Notes: generated by a model not told the origin, from the sequence alone. Counted from the stretch's first letter, positions 15,624 to 25,038 are shown. The stretch: DNA of 64,000 nucleotides from Sphingomonas caeni (GCF_026013415.1 NZ_JAPDOK010000001.1:189342-253341), one strand, 5' to 3'. Numbers and translations: made by a program.

Positions 15624-16343
15624 TCAGTCGGCGTCGACCAGGACGATCTCGGCGTCTTCGAGCGCGGTGATCGTGACGGTCTTGCCGCCGGTCAGCGCGG
15701 CGCCGTCGCGGGCGTTGATCCGCTCGCCATCGATCTCGAGCGCGCCGGTGGCGGGGACGAGATAGGCGTGGCGGCCCTCGCCAACGCTGTGGGTCAGGCT
15801 CTCGCCGGCCTTGAGTGTCGCGCCCAGCACGCGGGCATCGGCGCGGATCGGCAGCGCGTCGCCATCCTCGGCGAACCCGCTCGCCAGCGTCACGAAACGG
15901 CCGCTGCGGTCGCCCTTGGGAAACGGCTTGGCGCCCCAGCTCGGCTGGCCGCCGCCTTCGCGCGGCAGGATCCAGATCTGGAAGAGCGTCGTCGTCTCGG
16001 GCTCGAGATTATATTCGGCGTGGCGGATGCCACTGCCCGCGCTCATCACCTGGACGTCGCCGGCCTCGGTTCGGCCCTTGTTGCCCATCGAGTCCTGGTG
16101 CGTGATCGCGCCTTTGCGGACATAGGTGATGATTTCCATATTCTGGTGCGGATGCGCCGGAAAGCCCGAATTCGGGCCGATCTCGTCGTCGTTCCACACG
16201 CGCAGCGCGCCCCAGCCCATCCGGGCCGGGTCGTGATAGTCCGCGAAACTGAAATGGTGCCGCGCGTTGAGCCAGCCATGGTCCGCATGGCCGAGGGTTT
16301 CGAAGGGGCGGCGGTCGATGGTGGTAGTGGTGGTGTCGATCAT
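15624..16343 (-). CDS. Pirin family protein
   Basis: A 239-residue bicupin. The N-terminal cupin shows the metal-binding pattern (DHGWLNARHHFSF, then FPAHPHQNMEI and the later conserved Glu in the MSAGSGIRHAE block). Pirins bind iron; bacterial members can have quercetinase activity or act as redox-linked regulators, but which applies here is open. The ATG at 16343 has AAGGA upstream, and the longer reading into the repeat element is discarded. It is divergent from a LysR gene, as often seen for pirin/quinone reductase groups. Confidence 0.92.
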   Translation of the reverse strand: MIDTTTTTIDRRPFETLGHADHGWLNARHHFSFADYHDPARMGWGALRVWNDDEIGPNSGFPAHPHQNMEIITYVRKGAITHQDSMGNKGRTEAGDVQVMSAGSGIRHAEYNLEPETTTLFQIWILPREGGGQPSWGAKPFPKGDRSGRFVTLASGFAEDGDALPIRADARVLGATLKAGESLTHSVGEGRHAYLVPATGALEIDGERINARDGAALTGGKTVTITALEDAEIVLVDAD

Positions 16344-16436
16344 GTCGATGATCCTTGTTAGCTTGGCCCCTAGATAAGCCATCGGATCACCGCGTAAATG
16401 GAAACGTTGGAAACAGATGGTTTCTGGTTTACACAT

Positions 16437-16592
16437 TCCTCCCCCGCTGCGCAGGCAGCGGGGGAGGTGGCAGGCGAAGCCTGACGGAGGGGGCTTCACC
16501 ACTAACCGCAGGCTAGCGGCTAATGGTGAAACCCCCTCCACCACCGCTTCGCGGCGGTCCCCCTCCCCCGCAGGTGCCCTGCGAGGGAGGAA
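16437..16592. repeat. Palindromic intergenic element with nested inverted repeats
   Basis: GGAGGGGGCTTCACCA (16486-16501) pairs with 16524-16539 with one mismatch. Shorter hairpins lie on both sides (CCCCCGCTGCGCAGGCAGCGGGGG to the left, CACCGCTTCGCGGCGGT to the right). It occupies the divergent pirin/LysR spacer and resembles the element at 27728-27854. Confidence 0.7.
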
Positions 16593-16603
16593 AAGGAAAA
16601 CGA

Positions 16604-17515
16604 ATGAAACTCCCCGATTTCGAAGCCTGGGCGATCTTCGCCTCCGTGGTCGAGCATCGCAGCTTCAGCGGCGCCGCGACCGCGCTCGGCGTCTCCAAGG
16701 CGACCGTCTCCAAGGCGATCAGCCGGCTCGAGACCCGCCTCGGCACCACCCTGTTCCACCGCACCTCGCGCCGCCTGACGCTCACCGACAGCGGCCAAGC
16801 GCTCGCCGAGCGCGCCCAGCGCATCCTCACCGAGGGCCAATGCGCCGAGGAGCATGCGCTCGACGCCGCCAGCGCGCCCGCGGGCCTGGTCCGCATCGCC
16901 GCGCCGCTCACCTTCGGAATCAAGGCGCTCGGCCCCGTCCTCGCCGATTTCCTTGGCGCACACCCCGCCATCCGCATCGACCTGCGACTCTCCGATGCGT
17001 TCGTCGATATCGTGGGCGAGGGGATCGACATCGCCGTCCGCATCGCCGAACTGCCCGACAGCTCGCTTCGCGCGCGCCGCCTCGGCCCGGTCACCGGCCA
17101 TATCGTCGGCTCCCCCGCCTATTTCGAACGGCATGGCCGCCCGCGCCACCCCGCCGATCTCGCGACCCATGCCTGCTTCACCTATGCCAATATCGCCAAT
17201 CCCGATGTCTGGCGCTTTCGCAAGGCGGGCGGCGAGGAGGCGTCGGTGCGCGTCGAGGGCCCGATCCGCACCGACAATGGCGAGGCGATCCTCCCCGCGC
17301 TGCGCGCCGGGCTCGGCATCGCGGTCCTGCCCGGCTTCATCGTCGACGAGGACCTCGCGGCGGGCCGCCTCGAAAGCGTGCTCCCCGAATGGTCGGCGGG
17401 CGCTTCGGGCCTGCACCTCATCACGCCCCCCGGAACGCTCCGCCCCGCGCGCGTCGAGGTGCTGCTCGACTATCTGACCGAACGCCTGCGCAAGGCCTGC
17501 GCCGAACCGCGCTGA
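16604..17515 (+). CDS. LysR family transcriptional regulator
   Basis: A 303-residue regulator. The N-terminal winged helix-turn-helix (about 1-60; SFSGAATALGVSKATVSKAISRLE, quoted only in part by position 21-44) is followed by the periplasmic-binding-like sensor domain (about 88-295). The ATG at 16604 (MKLPDFEAW) is preferred because the upstream extension is a translation of the repeat element. Divergent orientation to the pirin-wrbA pair suggests it controls them in response to a redox or quinone-like signal, which is inference from arrangement. Confidence 0.93.
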   Translation: MKLPDFEAWAIFASVVEHRSFSGAATALGVSKATVSKAISRLETRLGTTLFHRTSRRLTLTDSGQALAERAQRILTEGQCAEEHALDAASAPAGLVRIAAPLTFGIKALGPVLADFLGAHPAIRIDLRLSDAFVDIVGEGIDIAVRIAELPDSSLRARRLGPVTGHIVGSPAYFERHGRPRHPADLATHACFTYANIANPDVWRFRKAGGEEASVRVEGPIRTDNGEAILPALRAGLGIAVLPGFIVDEDLAAGRLESVLPEWSAGASGLHLITPPGTLRPARVEVLLDYLTERLRKACAEPR

Positions 17516-17523
17516 CCCTTTAC

Positions 17524-17662
17524 GAGTCATTACGGAAGTTTCGCCGGCCCCGCCCCCCTCTAGAGCGATTCGCATAGCGCTTGACTCGCCGCGACTCGCG
17601 GAGTCAGGCCGGTTAGGACGAAATTAACCTTTTGCCTTCAGACACGCTTAGGTTAATGAATC
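17524..17662 (+). promoter_or_regulatory. ctrA control region with six GANTC sites and CtrA-box-like motifs
   Basis: GANTC sites are at 17524, 17567, 17583, 17593, 17601 and 17658. A near-consensus CtrA box, TTAG-N7-TTAACC, is at 17613-17629, and an inverted half site GGTTAA is at 17651-17656. In Caulobacter, ctrA is autoregulated and its P1 promoter responds to CcrM methylation at GANTC. The same logic is suggested here. Confidence 0.65.
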
Positions 17663-17717
17663 GCTCAGGGTGAGGGTGCCAGGTGGGCAACGACATCCGG
17701 GGGCAAGGGGACTGCTG

Positions 17718-18425
<708 letters not shown>

Positions 18426-18446
18426 CGCACCAGTTTTACGGGGGAC

Positions 18447-18480
18447 AAGGGCCGCGGTTCGAAAGGACCGCGGCCCTTTT
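18447..18480 (+). terminator. Intrinsic terminator of ctrA
   Basis: A perfect 12-base-pair stem (18447-18458 with 18467-18478, AAGGGCCGCGGT) followed by TTTT, 21 bases after the ctrA stop. Confidence 0.9.
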
Positions 18481-18489
18481 CGTTGGCGG

Positions 18490-18963
18490 TTAGCGGGCCG
18501 ATCCGCCGCACGGCGCTGCGGCGTTCGCCGCGAACTTCCGGGCGACGATCCGGATGGTCTTGCCGCCCACCGAGACCGGGCCGGACAGCACGACGTCCCT
18601 CGCGCTGCCATAGCGGAGCGCAAGCGTGTTGGCGTCCAGCCAGTGAAGTTCCACGCCGCGGGCGCAGCGGCTGGATGCTGCCACCAGACGGGCCACGCCA
18701 ATCGGCGTCTCGCCCCGATGATCCGCCGGATGCAGTTCGACCAGATAGCCGTATGGCGTCGTCGCCCCGCCATTTGTCTCGATCAGGATCGCGTGCGTGA
18801 GCCCATCCGGCGATTTGGCCCAGGCGACCTGATCGCGCGAGGGCTCCCCGAACAGATCGAGGCATCCTGAAAGCAGCAACGGAAGGATCAGGGCCGCGGC
18901 TGCACCAAGCCGCGGCCCCTTCGCCAGGTGGACAAGGGGCTGCCCGCCCGCGAACTCAGTCAA
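18490..18963 (-). CDS. Hypothetical lipoprotein
   Basis: A 157-residue protein whose hydrophobic N-terminus ends in the lipobox LSGC (Cys about residue 34), so it is probably lipidated and membrane-anchored. The mature part has AKSPDGLTHAILIETNGG, a pattern seen in small hypothetical lipoproteins. No function is known to me. The only start giving a full signal peptide is the TTG at 18963, which overlaps the preceding gene by 8 bases. Confidence 0.7.
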   Translation of the reverse strand: MTEFAGGQPLVHLAKGPRLGAAAALILPLLLSGCLDLFGEPSRDQVAWAKSPDGLTHAILIETNGGATTPYGYLVELHPADHRGETPIGVARLVAASSRCARGVELHWLDANTLALRYGSARDVVLSGPVSVGGKTIRIVARKFAANAAAPCGGSAR

Positions 18964-19249
18964 GGATGCCGACCGCCAGTTCGGCCCAGACCGTCAGGAA
19001 CACGGCGAGGATCGCGACCCCGGCGAGCGTGCGCGCGGTGCTATTCCGTGTCAGCCGCACCGCGACCTCGAACGCACTGCACGCGGCCGCGAGCATCGCG
19101 CCCATGGTGATGAAATCCTCCGGACCCCAGTCCACTTCGCGGGTGAACTGCATCGCGACCGCGGGGACCGCCAGCAGCGCGGCAGCCCCGCCCCACATCG
19201 CGATCCGCCAGCTACCGCCTGCCCCGCGCATTTCCATGCTATCCGCCAT
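18956..19249 (-). CDS. Small membrane protein
   Basis: A 97-residue protein with three hydrophobic segments (about 15-34, 48-66 and 74-95). No family was recognised. It overlaps the lipoprotein gene, so the two are expressed together. Confidence 0.7.
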   Translation of the reverse strand: MADSMEMRGAGGSWRIAMWGGAAALLAVPAVAMQFTREVDWGPEDFITMGAMLAAACSAFEVAVRLTRNSTARTLAGVAILAVFLTVWAELAVGILD

Positions 19250-19333
19250 TGCCCTGCCCTCCGTTGCGAGGGGCTTTTCCCAGAAACGCTTGCAGCGCTG
19301 ATCCCGCCGCCGAGGAGATTTGGTGCAGAGGCG

Positions 19334-20176
19334 TCAGAGCCCCTCGCAAATCTCCGGATGCTCGCGCACCAGCGCCTGGATCCCCATCAGCATCGCGTTG
19401 CAATCGCTGCTCACCTCGGGAGTCTTGCGGCGCATCGGCCCGAACTCGCCGCGCGCGCCGCCGCCGTGGCGGAGCACCACAACGGCATATTCGGTCGAGA
19501 AGGCCGGGCAGCGCTTGGTGAGCGCCTGCCAATTGACCCCCTCGCCCTCGCCCCAATTCTTCGCATCCTCCTCGGGGCAGCTGATTCCGGGACTGAAGGT
19601 GGCGAGCATGCACCCGCTCTCATCGGCCTTGTAGCGTTGGTAGAGCGGCTCGAGCGAGGGGTGATAGCGCCGCGCGCCGTACGAGGTCTGGAACAGCCCG
19701 GCCTCGGCCGAATCATGCGCCGAATAGGGGTCCTGCATCCAGCGGCCGAGGCAGTGCCGCCCCGAACTCTCCTCCATGCCGAGCCCGAGCAGCAGCGTGT
19801 AGGAGAAGCGCAGCATGTCCGCCGGCCCCTCGCGCCCGGTCATGCCGAGCGCCTTGAACGCCTCGGGATATTGATCGAGCCCGTCATTCGCCCCCGGCCG
19901 CGCCGCGGGCGCGGAGGCCGCGGCGACCTCGGCGCGCTCAGGGTGGCAGAGCGCGCGGGCGAAGACGAGCGCCACGCCCTCGGTATAGGCGCCGGGCGCG
20001 CGGCCCTGGCCGTTCGCCCAATGATGCGAGGCACAGGCCGAGGCGCGGGCATAGTCCGCGACCGCGCCGGGCCCCAGTCTGGCGACAAGCGCCGGCGCGG
20101 GAGGGATGATGGTGTAGCCGGTCGCGCATCCCGCCACCGCGCCTGCGATCAGCACCGCCGCCAGCCTCGCCATCAT
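19334..20176 (-). CDS. Lipoprotein with a lysozyme-like ESSG motif, function unknown
   Basis: A 280-residue protein with a lipobox (AVAGC, Cys about residue 17). The middle holds GLGMEESSGRHCLGRW, DTAEAGLFQ-like (DSAEAGLFQTSYGA) and several cysteines. The combination resembles a family of uncharacterised alphaproteobacterial proteins and recalls the Glu-Ser-Ser active site of lytic transglycosylases, so a cell-wall role is possible but unproven. The ATG at 20176 forms an ATGA overlap with the HPP gene, which decides the start. Confidence 0.72.
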   Translation of the reverse strand: MMARLAAVLIAGAVAGCATGYTIIPPAPALVARLGPGAVADYARASACASHHWANGQGRAPGAYTEGVALVFARALCHPERAEVAAASAPAARPGANDGLDQYPEAFKALGMTGREGPADMLRFSYTLLLGLGMEESSGRHCLGRWMQDPYSAHDSAEAGLFQTSYGARRYHPSLEPLYQRYKADESGCMLATFSPGISCPEEDAKNWGEGEGVNWQALTKRCPAFSTEYAVVVLRHGGGARGEFGPMRRKTPEVSSDCNAMLMGIQALVREHPEICEGL

Positions 20177-20712
20177 TGCCCTCTCCCTCGGGGATGGGGA
20201 TAGGCGCGGCCCGAGAAGCGATGGAAGAGGATTGCGACCAGCACCAGCACCACCGCGTTGAACCCCACCGGGAACAGCGCGAAGCCGAAAGTCGCCGCCG
20301 CGCTGCCATGCGTATCGAGCACCGGCAACAGCGAGGCGCCGCCGCCCGGCGGGTGCATGCACCGGAGCACCGCCATACCGAACACGCCCAGCGACACCGC
20401 CGTCGCCGCGGCGAGCGGTCCGTGGCCGAACAGCTGCACCGCCGCAGCGCCCGACAATGCCGAGACGATATTGCCGCCGATCACCTGCCAGGGCTGGCCG
20501 AACGGGCTTTCCGGCACCGCGAACAGCAGCACCGACGAGGAGCCCATCGACGCGACCAGCACCATCGCGCCCTCGCGCCCGGGCATCAGCCAGGTGCAGA
20601 TCAGCGCGGTCAGCAATATGCCGGCGAACGCGCCGAGCGTCGCCACGAAGCGGTCGCGCCACGCGACCGCCACCGGCGTCGGCGTGAAGAGCCGGTCGAG
20701 CCGCTCGCTCAC
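20173..20712 (-). CDS. HPP family integral membrane protein
   Basis: A 179-residue protein with four membrane segments and the signature RCMHPPGGG (about residues 111-119) that names the HPP family. Members have been linked to nitrite transport in cyanobacteria and plastids; the substrate here is unknown. The GTG start at 20712 overlaps the stop of the amidohydrolase (GTGA), and its own stop overlaps the next gene, so translation of the operon is coupled. Confidence 0.85.
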   Translation of the reverse strand: MSERLDRLFTPTPVAVAWRDRFVATLGAFAGILLTALICTWLMPGREGAMVLVASMGSSSVLLFAVPESPFGQPWQVIGGNIVSALSGAAAVQLFGHGPLAAATAVSLGVFGMAVLRCMHPPGGGASLLPVLDTHGSAAATFGFALFPVGFNAVVLVLVAILFHRFSGRAYPHPRGRGQ

Positions 20713-22367
20713 CCCGGCTTCTTCAACTGCCACACCCGCTCGCCGCCCACCCAGGTTTCGAGCACCTGGGTGCCGCGCAGCTCGGTCGGGCTGGCGAGCA
20801 GCGGATCGCGGTCGAGGATCAGGAAGTCCGCGCGCATGCCGGCCGCGAGCCGCCCGAACCTGGTCTCGGCGAACCCGGCATAGGCCGCGCCGATCGTGAA
20901 GGCCGCCCAGGCCTCCTCGCGGGTGATCACCTCCTGGGGGCGCCAGCCGCCATAGGGCTGGAGGTCGCCATCCTGCCGGGTGAAGCCCACCGCCCAGCCG
21001 ACGAACGGATTGGGGCTCTCGACCGGAAAGTCCGATCCGAACGCCAAATGGCTCCCGTTGCGCAGCATCGAGCGCCAGGCATAGGCGCCCGCGAGCCGAT
21101 CGGGGCCCAGCCGCGCCTCGGCCATGTGCATGTCGCTGGTCTGGTGGACCGGCTGCATCGAGGCGATGATGCCGAACTTGCCGAAGCGCGGCAGGTCCGC
21201 GGGATCGACGATCTGGGCGTGCTCGATCCGCCAGCGCCGGTCGCCCTTGAAATTGTCGGAAAGCACCTCGATCGCATCGAGCACCTGCTTGTTCGCGCGG
21301 TCGCCGATCGCGTGGACCGCGATCTGGAAACCGTCCATCGCGCCGCGGCTCATCAGGTTGAGCAACTGGTCGTCCGACAGGAAGCCGAGCCCGCGCTGCC
21401 CCGGCGCATCTGCATAATCGGCCTTGAGCCACGCGCCGCGGCTGCCCAGCGCGCCATCGGCGTAGAGCTTGATCCCGCCCATGCGCAGCCGGTCGCCATA
21501 GAGCCACGGCGTCGGCTCGTGTCCCGCCACCGCCAGCACCGTATCGACCCCATGGCCATAGCTCATGATGCGCAGCTTCAGGTAACCGAGATCGCCCATC
21601 CGGCGATAGGTCAGCCAGTCCTCGACGGTGGTGCCCATGTCGGTGGTGGCGGTGATGCCGAGCTTGAAGAGGATGTCCTGCGCCGCGAGGAAGGCGGCGT
21701 TGCGGTCGCGCGGGGTGGGTTGGGGCACGACCTTGTCAACCAGCGCGGTGGCCGCATCGACGAACACGCCCGCGGGCTCGCCCTTGGCGCCGCGCTCGAT
21801 CCGCCCGCCCGCCGGGTCCTTGGTCGCGGCGGTGATCCCGGCGAGCTGGATCGCGCGGCTGTTCGCCCAGCCGGCATGGCCGTCGACTCGCTCGAGCCAC
21901 ACCGGCCGGTCGGCAACCACGGAATCCAGATCGGCTGCCGTCGGGAAACGGCCCAGCCCCCAGCGCTCCTGGTTCCAGCCGAAGCCGATGATCCATTTGG
22001 CCGGATTGGCGGCGGAATAGGCCGCGATCTTGTCCTGCGCTTCCTTGAGGCTGCGTGTCTGCGACAGATCGAGCCGCAGCGACTGGAAGCCGAGCGCCAT
22101 CACATGCCCGTGCGCGTCGATCATGCCGGGGATCATGGTCTTGCCGCCCATGTCCATCCGCCATTCGAGCTGCTTGGGCCGCTTCTCGTTGCCCGCGAGC
22201 AGCCGCGTGACCACGCCGTCGCGGTTGAACATCAGCCCCGAGAAGCGGACGACCTCGCCCTTCTCGCCCAGCGTCATCCCGTTTACGTTGTCGACCAGCC
22301 CGTCGGCGTGCGCGGCGGGGGCGAGCAGGATCGAAAGGAGCGCGAGCGCCCGAACCAGGAACTTCAC
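20709..22367 (-). CDS. Secreted amidohydrolase (YtcJ-like)
   Basis: A 552-residue metal-dependent hydrolase with a signal peptide (cleavage after APAAHA). The metal-binding DAHGHV lies near residue 84, later conserved blocks are GIKLYADGALGSRGA, IAVHAIGDRAN, RIEHAQ and FGSDFPVES. This is the arrangement of the amidohydrolase_3/YtcJ family, most of whose substrates are unknown. The GTG at 22367 overlaps the upstream stop (GTGA). Confidence 0.9.
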   Translation of the reverse strand: MKFLVRALALLSILLAPAAHADGLVDNVNGMTLGEKGEVVRFSGLMFNRDGVVTRLLAGNEKRPKQLEWRMDMGGKTMIPGMIDAHGHVMALGFQSLRLDLSQTRSLKEAQDKIAAYSAANPAKWIIGFGWNQERWGLGRFPTAADLDSVVADRPVWLERVDGHAGWANSRAIQLAGITAATKDPAGGRIERGAKGEPAGVFVDAATALVDKVVPQPTPRDRNAAFLAAQDILFKLGITATTDMGTTVEDWLTYRRMGDLGYLKLRIMSYGHGVDTVLAVAGHEPTPWLYGDRLRMGGIKLYADGALGSRGAWLKADYADAPGQRGLGFLSDDQLLNLMSRGAMDGFQIAVHAIGDRANKQVLDAIEVLSDNFKGDRRWRIEHAQIVDPADLPRFGKFGIIASMQPVHQTSDMHMAEARLGPDRLAGAYAWRSMLRNGSHLAFGSDFPVESPNPFVGWAVGFTRQDGDLQPYGGWRPQEVITREEAWAAFTIGAAYAGFAETRFGRLAAGMRADFLILDRDPLLASPTELRGTQVLETWVGGERVWQLKKPG

Positions 22368-23230
22368 TTGGGCAATCTCCTCACGAGCGCGCTGGTATCC
22401 TGACGGCCGCCGCCCATGCCGACAACCTCGGCATAGAATTGATCGACCAACGCCGTCATCGGCAGCAGCGCGCCGCTGCGGTGCGCCTCGGCGAGCGCGA
22501 GGCCCAGATCCTTGCGCATCCAGTCGATCGCGAAGCCGAAGTCGAACCTGTCCTCGGCCATGGTCCGCCAGCGATTCTCCATCTGCCAGCTCTGCGCCGC
22601 CCCGCCCGAGATCGCCTCGAACACCTTGTCGAGATCGAGATCGGCCGCCTGGGCGAAGCGCAGCCCCTCGGACACGCCCTGCAGCACCCCGGCGATGCAG
22701 ATCTGGTTGACCATCTTGGTCACCTGCCCCGCGCCGGGCCCGCCGACATGGACGATCCGCTTGGCATAGGGCTGCATCACCGGCGTGGCGGCCGCCATCG
22801 CCTCGGCGGAACCGCCGCACATGATCGAGAGCTGGCCATTCTCGGCCCCCGCCTGCCCGCCCGAGACCGGCGCGTCGACCGAGAGGAAGCCCCGCGCACC
22901 CGCCTCGGCATCGAGCCGCCGCGCGATCTCGGCCGAGACGGTCGTGTGATCGACGAACAGCGCGCCCGCCCGCATCGCCTGGAAGGCACCGTACGGCCCG
23001 AGCGTCACCTGCTCGAGATCGGCGTCGCGCCCGACGCAGCTCATCACCACGTCCTGCCCCTCGGCGGCTTCGACCGGGGTCGCCGCCGCGCGCCCGCCAT
23101 GCGCCGCAGCCCACGTAGCGGCCTTTTCGACGCTGCGATTATAGACCGTCAGTTCATGCCCCGCCCCGGCCAGATGCCGCGCGATGGGGCCGCCCATCAC
23201 GCCGAGCCCTAGAAATGCGATTTTCGCCAT
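22364..23230 (-). CDS. NAD(P)-dependent beta-hydroxyacid dehydrogenase
   Basis: A 288-residue member of the 3-hydroxyisobutyrate dehydrogenase superfamily. The Rossmann motif GLGVMGGP is at 7-14, the substrate-binding DAPVSGG at about 118-124 and the catalytic Lys in AGQVTKMVNQ at about 171. A second, different member (mmsB) lies at 34305, so this one probably serves another hydroxyacid such as tartronate semialdehyde or a longer-chain compound. First gene of an overlapping four-gene operon. Confidence 0.88.
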   Translation of the reverse strand: MAKIAFLGLGVMGGPIARHLAGAGHELTVYNRSVEKAATWAAAHGGRAAATPVEAAEGQDVVMSCVGRDADLEQVTLGPYGAFQAMRAGALFVDHTTVSAEIARRLDAEAGARGFLSVDAPVSGGQAGAENGQLSIMCGGSAEAMAAATPVMQPYAKRIVHVGGPGAGQVTKMVNQICIAGVLQGVSEGLRFAQAADLDLDKVFEAISGGAAQSWQMENRWRTMAEDRFDFGFAIDWMRKDLGLALAEAHRSGALLPMTALVDQFYAEVVGMGGGRQDTSALVRRLPK

Positions 23231-23275
23231 AGGCGACGGGGCATAGGGAAGACTGGCCGCGTGCGCCAGACCGGT

Positions 23276-23575
23276 TCAGCAGCCCAGGTCGCCGCCCAGC
23301 CGCCAGACCGAGAGATGCGAGGTGACATAGCCGAATTCGACGGTGCGACCGCTGGCACAGGTGACGCGGAGCGACGCATCGGCGCTCGGCACGCCGAAGA
23401 AGATGCCGCCCGGATAGCGTTGAAGCTCGATCGACCCGCTCGCGGTCACGAACTCGGCGCGTACCGCCCGGTCGCTCGCGTCGCGAAGCACCACACTTCC
23501 GCGGAAATAGAGCCAGCATGCCGCAGTCAGCAGCACGGCAAGGATCGCGAACAGGAACAGCAGCAGGCCGCGCAT
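23276..23575 (-). CDS. Hypothetical membrane-anchored protein
   Basis: A 99-residue protein with one N-terminal membrane segment (about 3-24), then a short beta-rich domain with two cysteines (VTCASG and the C-terminal Cys). No family was recognised. The ATG at 23575 has GGGAGAG upstream; the long reading extending to 25066 runs antisense through the threonine deaminase gene and is rejected. Confidence 0.65.
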   Translation of the reverse strand: MRGLLLFLFAILAVLLTAACWLYFRGSVVLRDASDRAVRAEFVTASGSIELQRYPGGIFFGVPSADASLRVTCASGRTVEFGYVTSHLSVWRLGGDLGC

Positions 23576-23650
23576 TCGCTTCTCTCCCTCGACATACCGG
23601 CCATACGGGCAGTTTCCCCCACGCGCCAGATGGTCTAGGGCCCCGACACT

Positions 23651-24886
23651 ATGGCTACCAAAACCGCACCCGCCGAAACCCTTCCCGTCACGCTCGAAGA
23701 CGTGCTGGCGGCGCGGATGCGCATTGGCGATGCGGTGGTGCGCACCCCGACCCTGATCAGCCGGACGCTTTCGGAGCTCACTGGCGCGACCGTCTATCTC
23801 AAGTTCGAGAATCTCCAGTTCACCGCGGCCTATAAGGAGCGCGGCGCGCTCAACACCCTGCTCCAGCTCAACCCGCAGACCAGCGGCGTGATCGCGGCGT
23901 CGGCGGGCAATCATGCGCAGGGCCTCGCCTATCACGCCAACCGGCTCGGCATCCCGAGCACGATCGTGATGCCCAAGAATACCCCGATCGTGAAGGTCAC
24001 CCAGACCGAGGGCCATGGCGCGACGGTGATCCTCGAGGGCGAGACTTTCGACGCGGCTTACGCGCACGCCCGCAAGCTCGAGGCGGAGCAGGACCTGACC
24101 TTCGTCCATCCGTTCGACGATACGCGGATCATCGCGGGCCAGGGCACCGTCGCGCTCGAAATGCTCGAGGACGTGCCCGATCTCGACACGCTGGTGGTGC
24201 CGCTCGGCGGCGGCGGGCTGATCTCGGGCATCGCCACCGTCGCCAAGGCGCAGGGCCGTCCGATCGAGGTGATCGGCGTCGAGGCCGAGCTCTACCCCTC
24301 GATGTACAACCGCATCAACCACACCGACATGCCGTGCGCGGGCGACACGCTTGCCGAAGGCATCGCGGTCAAGGAGCCCGGCGCGATCACCGAACGGATC
24401 GTCCGTGCGCTGGTCGACGACATCGTCCTGGTCGGCGAGCGGCGCCTGGAAGAAGCGGTCAGCCTGCTCCTCCAGATCGAGAAGACCGTGGTCGAGGGCG
24501 CGGGCGCCGCGGGCCTCGCCGCTCTGCTCTCCGAGCCCGAGCGGTTCAAGGGCAAGAAAGTCGGCACCGTGCTGTGCGGCGGCAATATCGACACGCGGCT
24601 GCTCGCGAACGTGCTGCTGCGCGATCTCGCCCGTTCGGGCCGCCTCGCGCGGCTGCGCATCCAGCTCCAGGACCGCCCCGGCGCGCTCTACAATGTCGCG
24701 CGCATCTTCCACGAACAGGGCGTCAACATCATCGAGGTCTATCACCAGCGCGTCTTCACCACGCTGCCGGCCAAGGGCCTGATCACCGAGATCGAATGCG
24801 AGACGCGCGACCGCAACCATCTCGACCGGCTGATCACGGCGCTGCGCCGCGCGCAGTATGAGGTGAGCCAGGCGGAACTGGCGTAA
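23651..24886 (+). CDS. ilvA: Threonine ammonia-lyase (biosynthetic/catabolic type with ACT domain)
   Basis: A 411-residue PLP enzyme that converts threonine to 2-oxobutyrate and ammonia, the first step toward isoleucine. PLP-binding Lys62 lies in AAYKERGAL, the phosphate loop is PLGGGGLISG, and residues about 325-411 form one ACT domain (DRPGALYNVARIFHE). A single ACT domain and this length match the shorter allosteric form. It stands alone, with a terminator overlapping its stop codon. Confidence 0.93.
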   Translation: MATKTAPAETLPVTLEDVLAARMRIGDAVVRTPTLISRTLSELTGATVYLKFENLQFTAAYKERGALNTLLQLNPQTSGVIAASAGNHAQGLAYHANRLGIPSTIVMPKNTPIVKVTQTEGHGATVILEGETFDAAYAHARKLEAEQDLTFVHPFDDTRIIAGQGTVALEMLEDVPDLDTLVVPLGGGGLISGIATVAKAQGRPIEVIGVEAELYPSMYNRINHTDMPCAGDTLAEGIAVKEPGAITERIVRALVDDIVLVGERRLEEAVSLLLQIEKTVVEGAGAAGLAALLSEPERFKGKKVGTVLCGGNIDTRLLANVLLRDLARSGRLARLRIQLQDRPGALYNVARIFHEQGVNIIEVYHQRVFTTLPAKGLITEIECETRDRNHLDRLITALRRAQYEVSQAELA

Positions 24887-24913
24887 ATTCCTCCCCGGGA
24901 CGGGGAGGAATTT
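24885..24913 (+). terminator. Terminator of the threonine deaminase gene
   Basis: AAATTCCTCCCC (24885-24896) pairs perfectly with GGGGAGGAATTT (24902-24913). The stem begins inside the stop codon and the 3' arm ends in TTT. Confidence 0.75.
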
Positions 24914-24935
24914 ATCCACCACAATCTGACGAAGC

Positions 24936-25038
24936 GAATCACACGCGCGACCAACCGAGTCGCCGCGCGATTCACACGATTCGTCTACGCAGTTATACTG
25001 AGCCCGAAACGCTCCCCCTGCGCGCCTGCGCGGGATTC
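24936..25038 (+). promoter_or_regulatory. GANTC cluster upstream of bpt
   Basis: Five CcrM-type GANTC sites start at 24936, 24957, 24969, 24978 and 25034. A DnaA-box-like TTATCCACC is just left, at 24912-24920. The intergenic region (24914-25180) otherwise shows no gene. This density suggests methylation-sensitive control or a protein-binding region; no promoter hexamers were assigned. Confidence 0.45.

Noticed and set aside
24912-25038. Chromosome replication origin, because of GANTC sites and a DnaA-like box
   Set aside because: Only one imperfect DnaA box, no AT-rich unwinding region and no origin-associated genes; left as a GANTC cluster.
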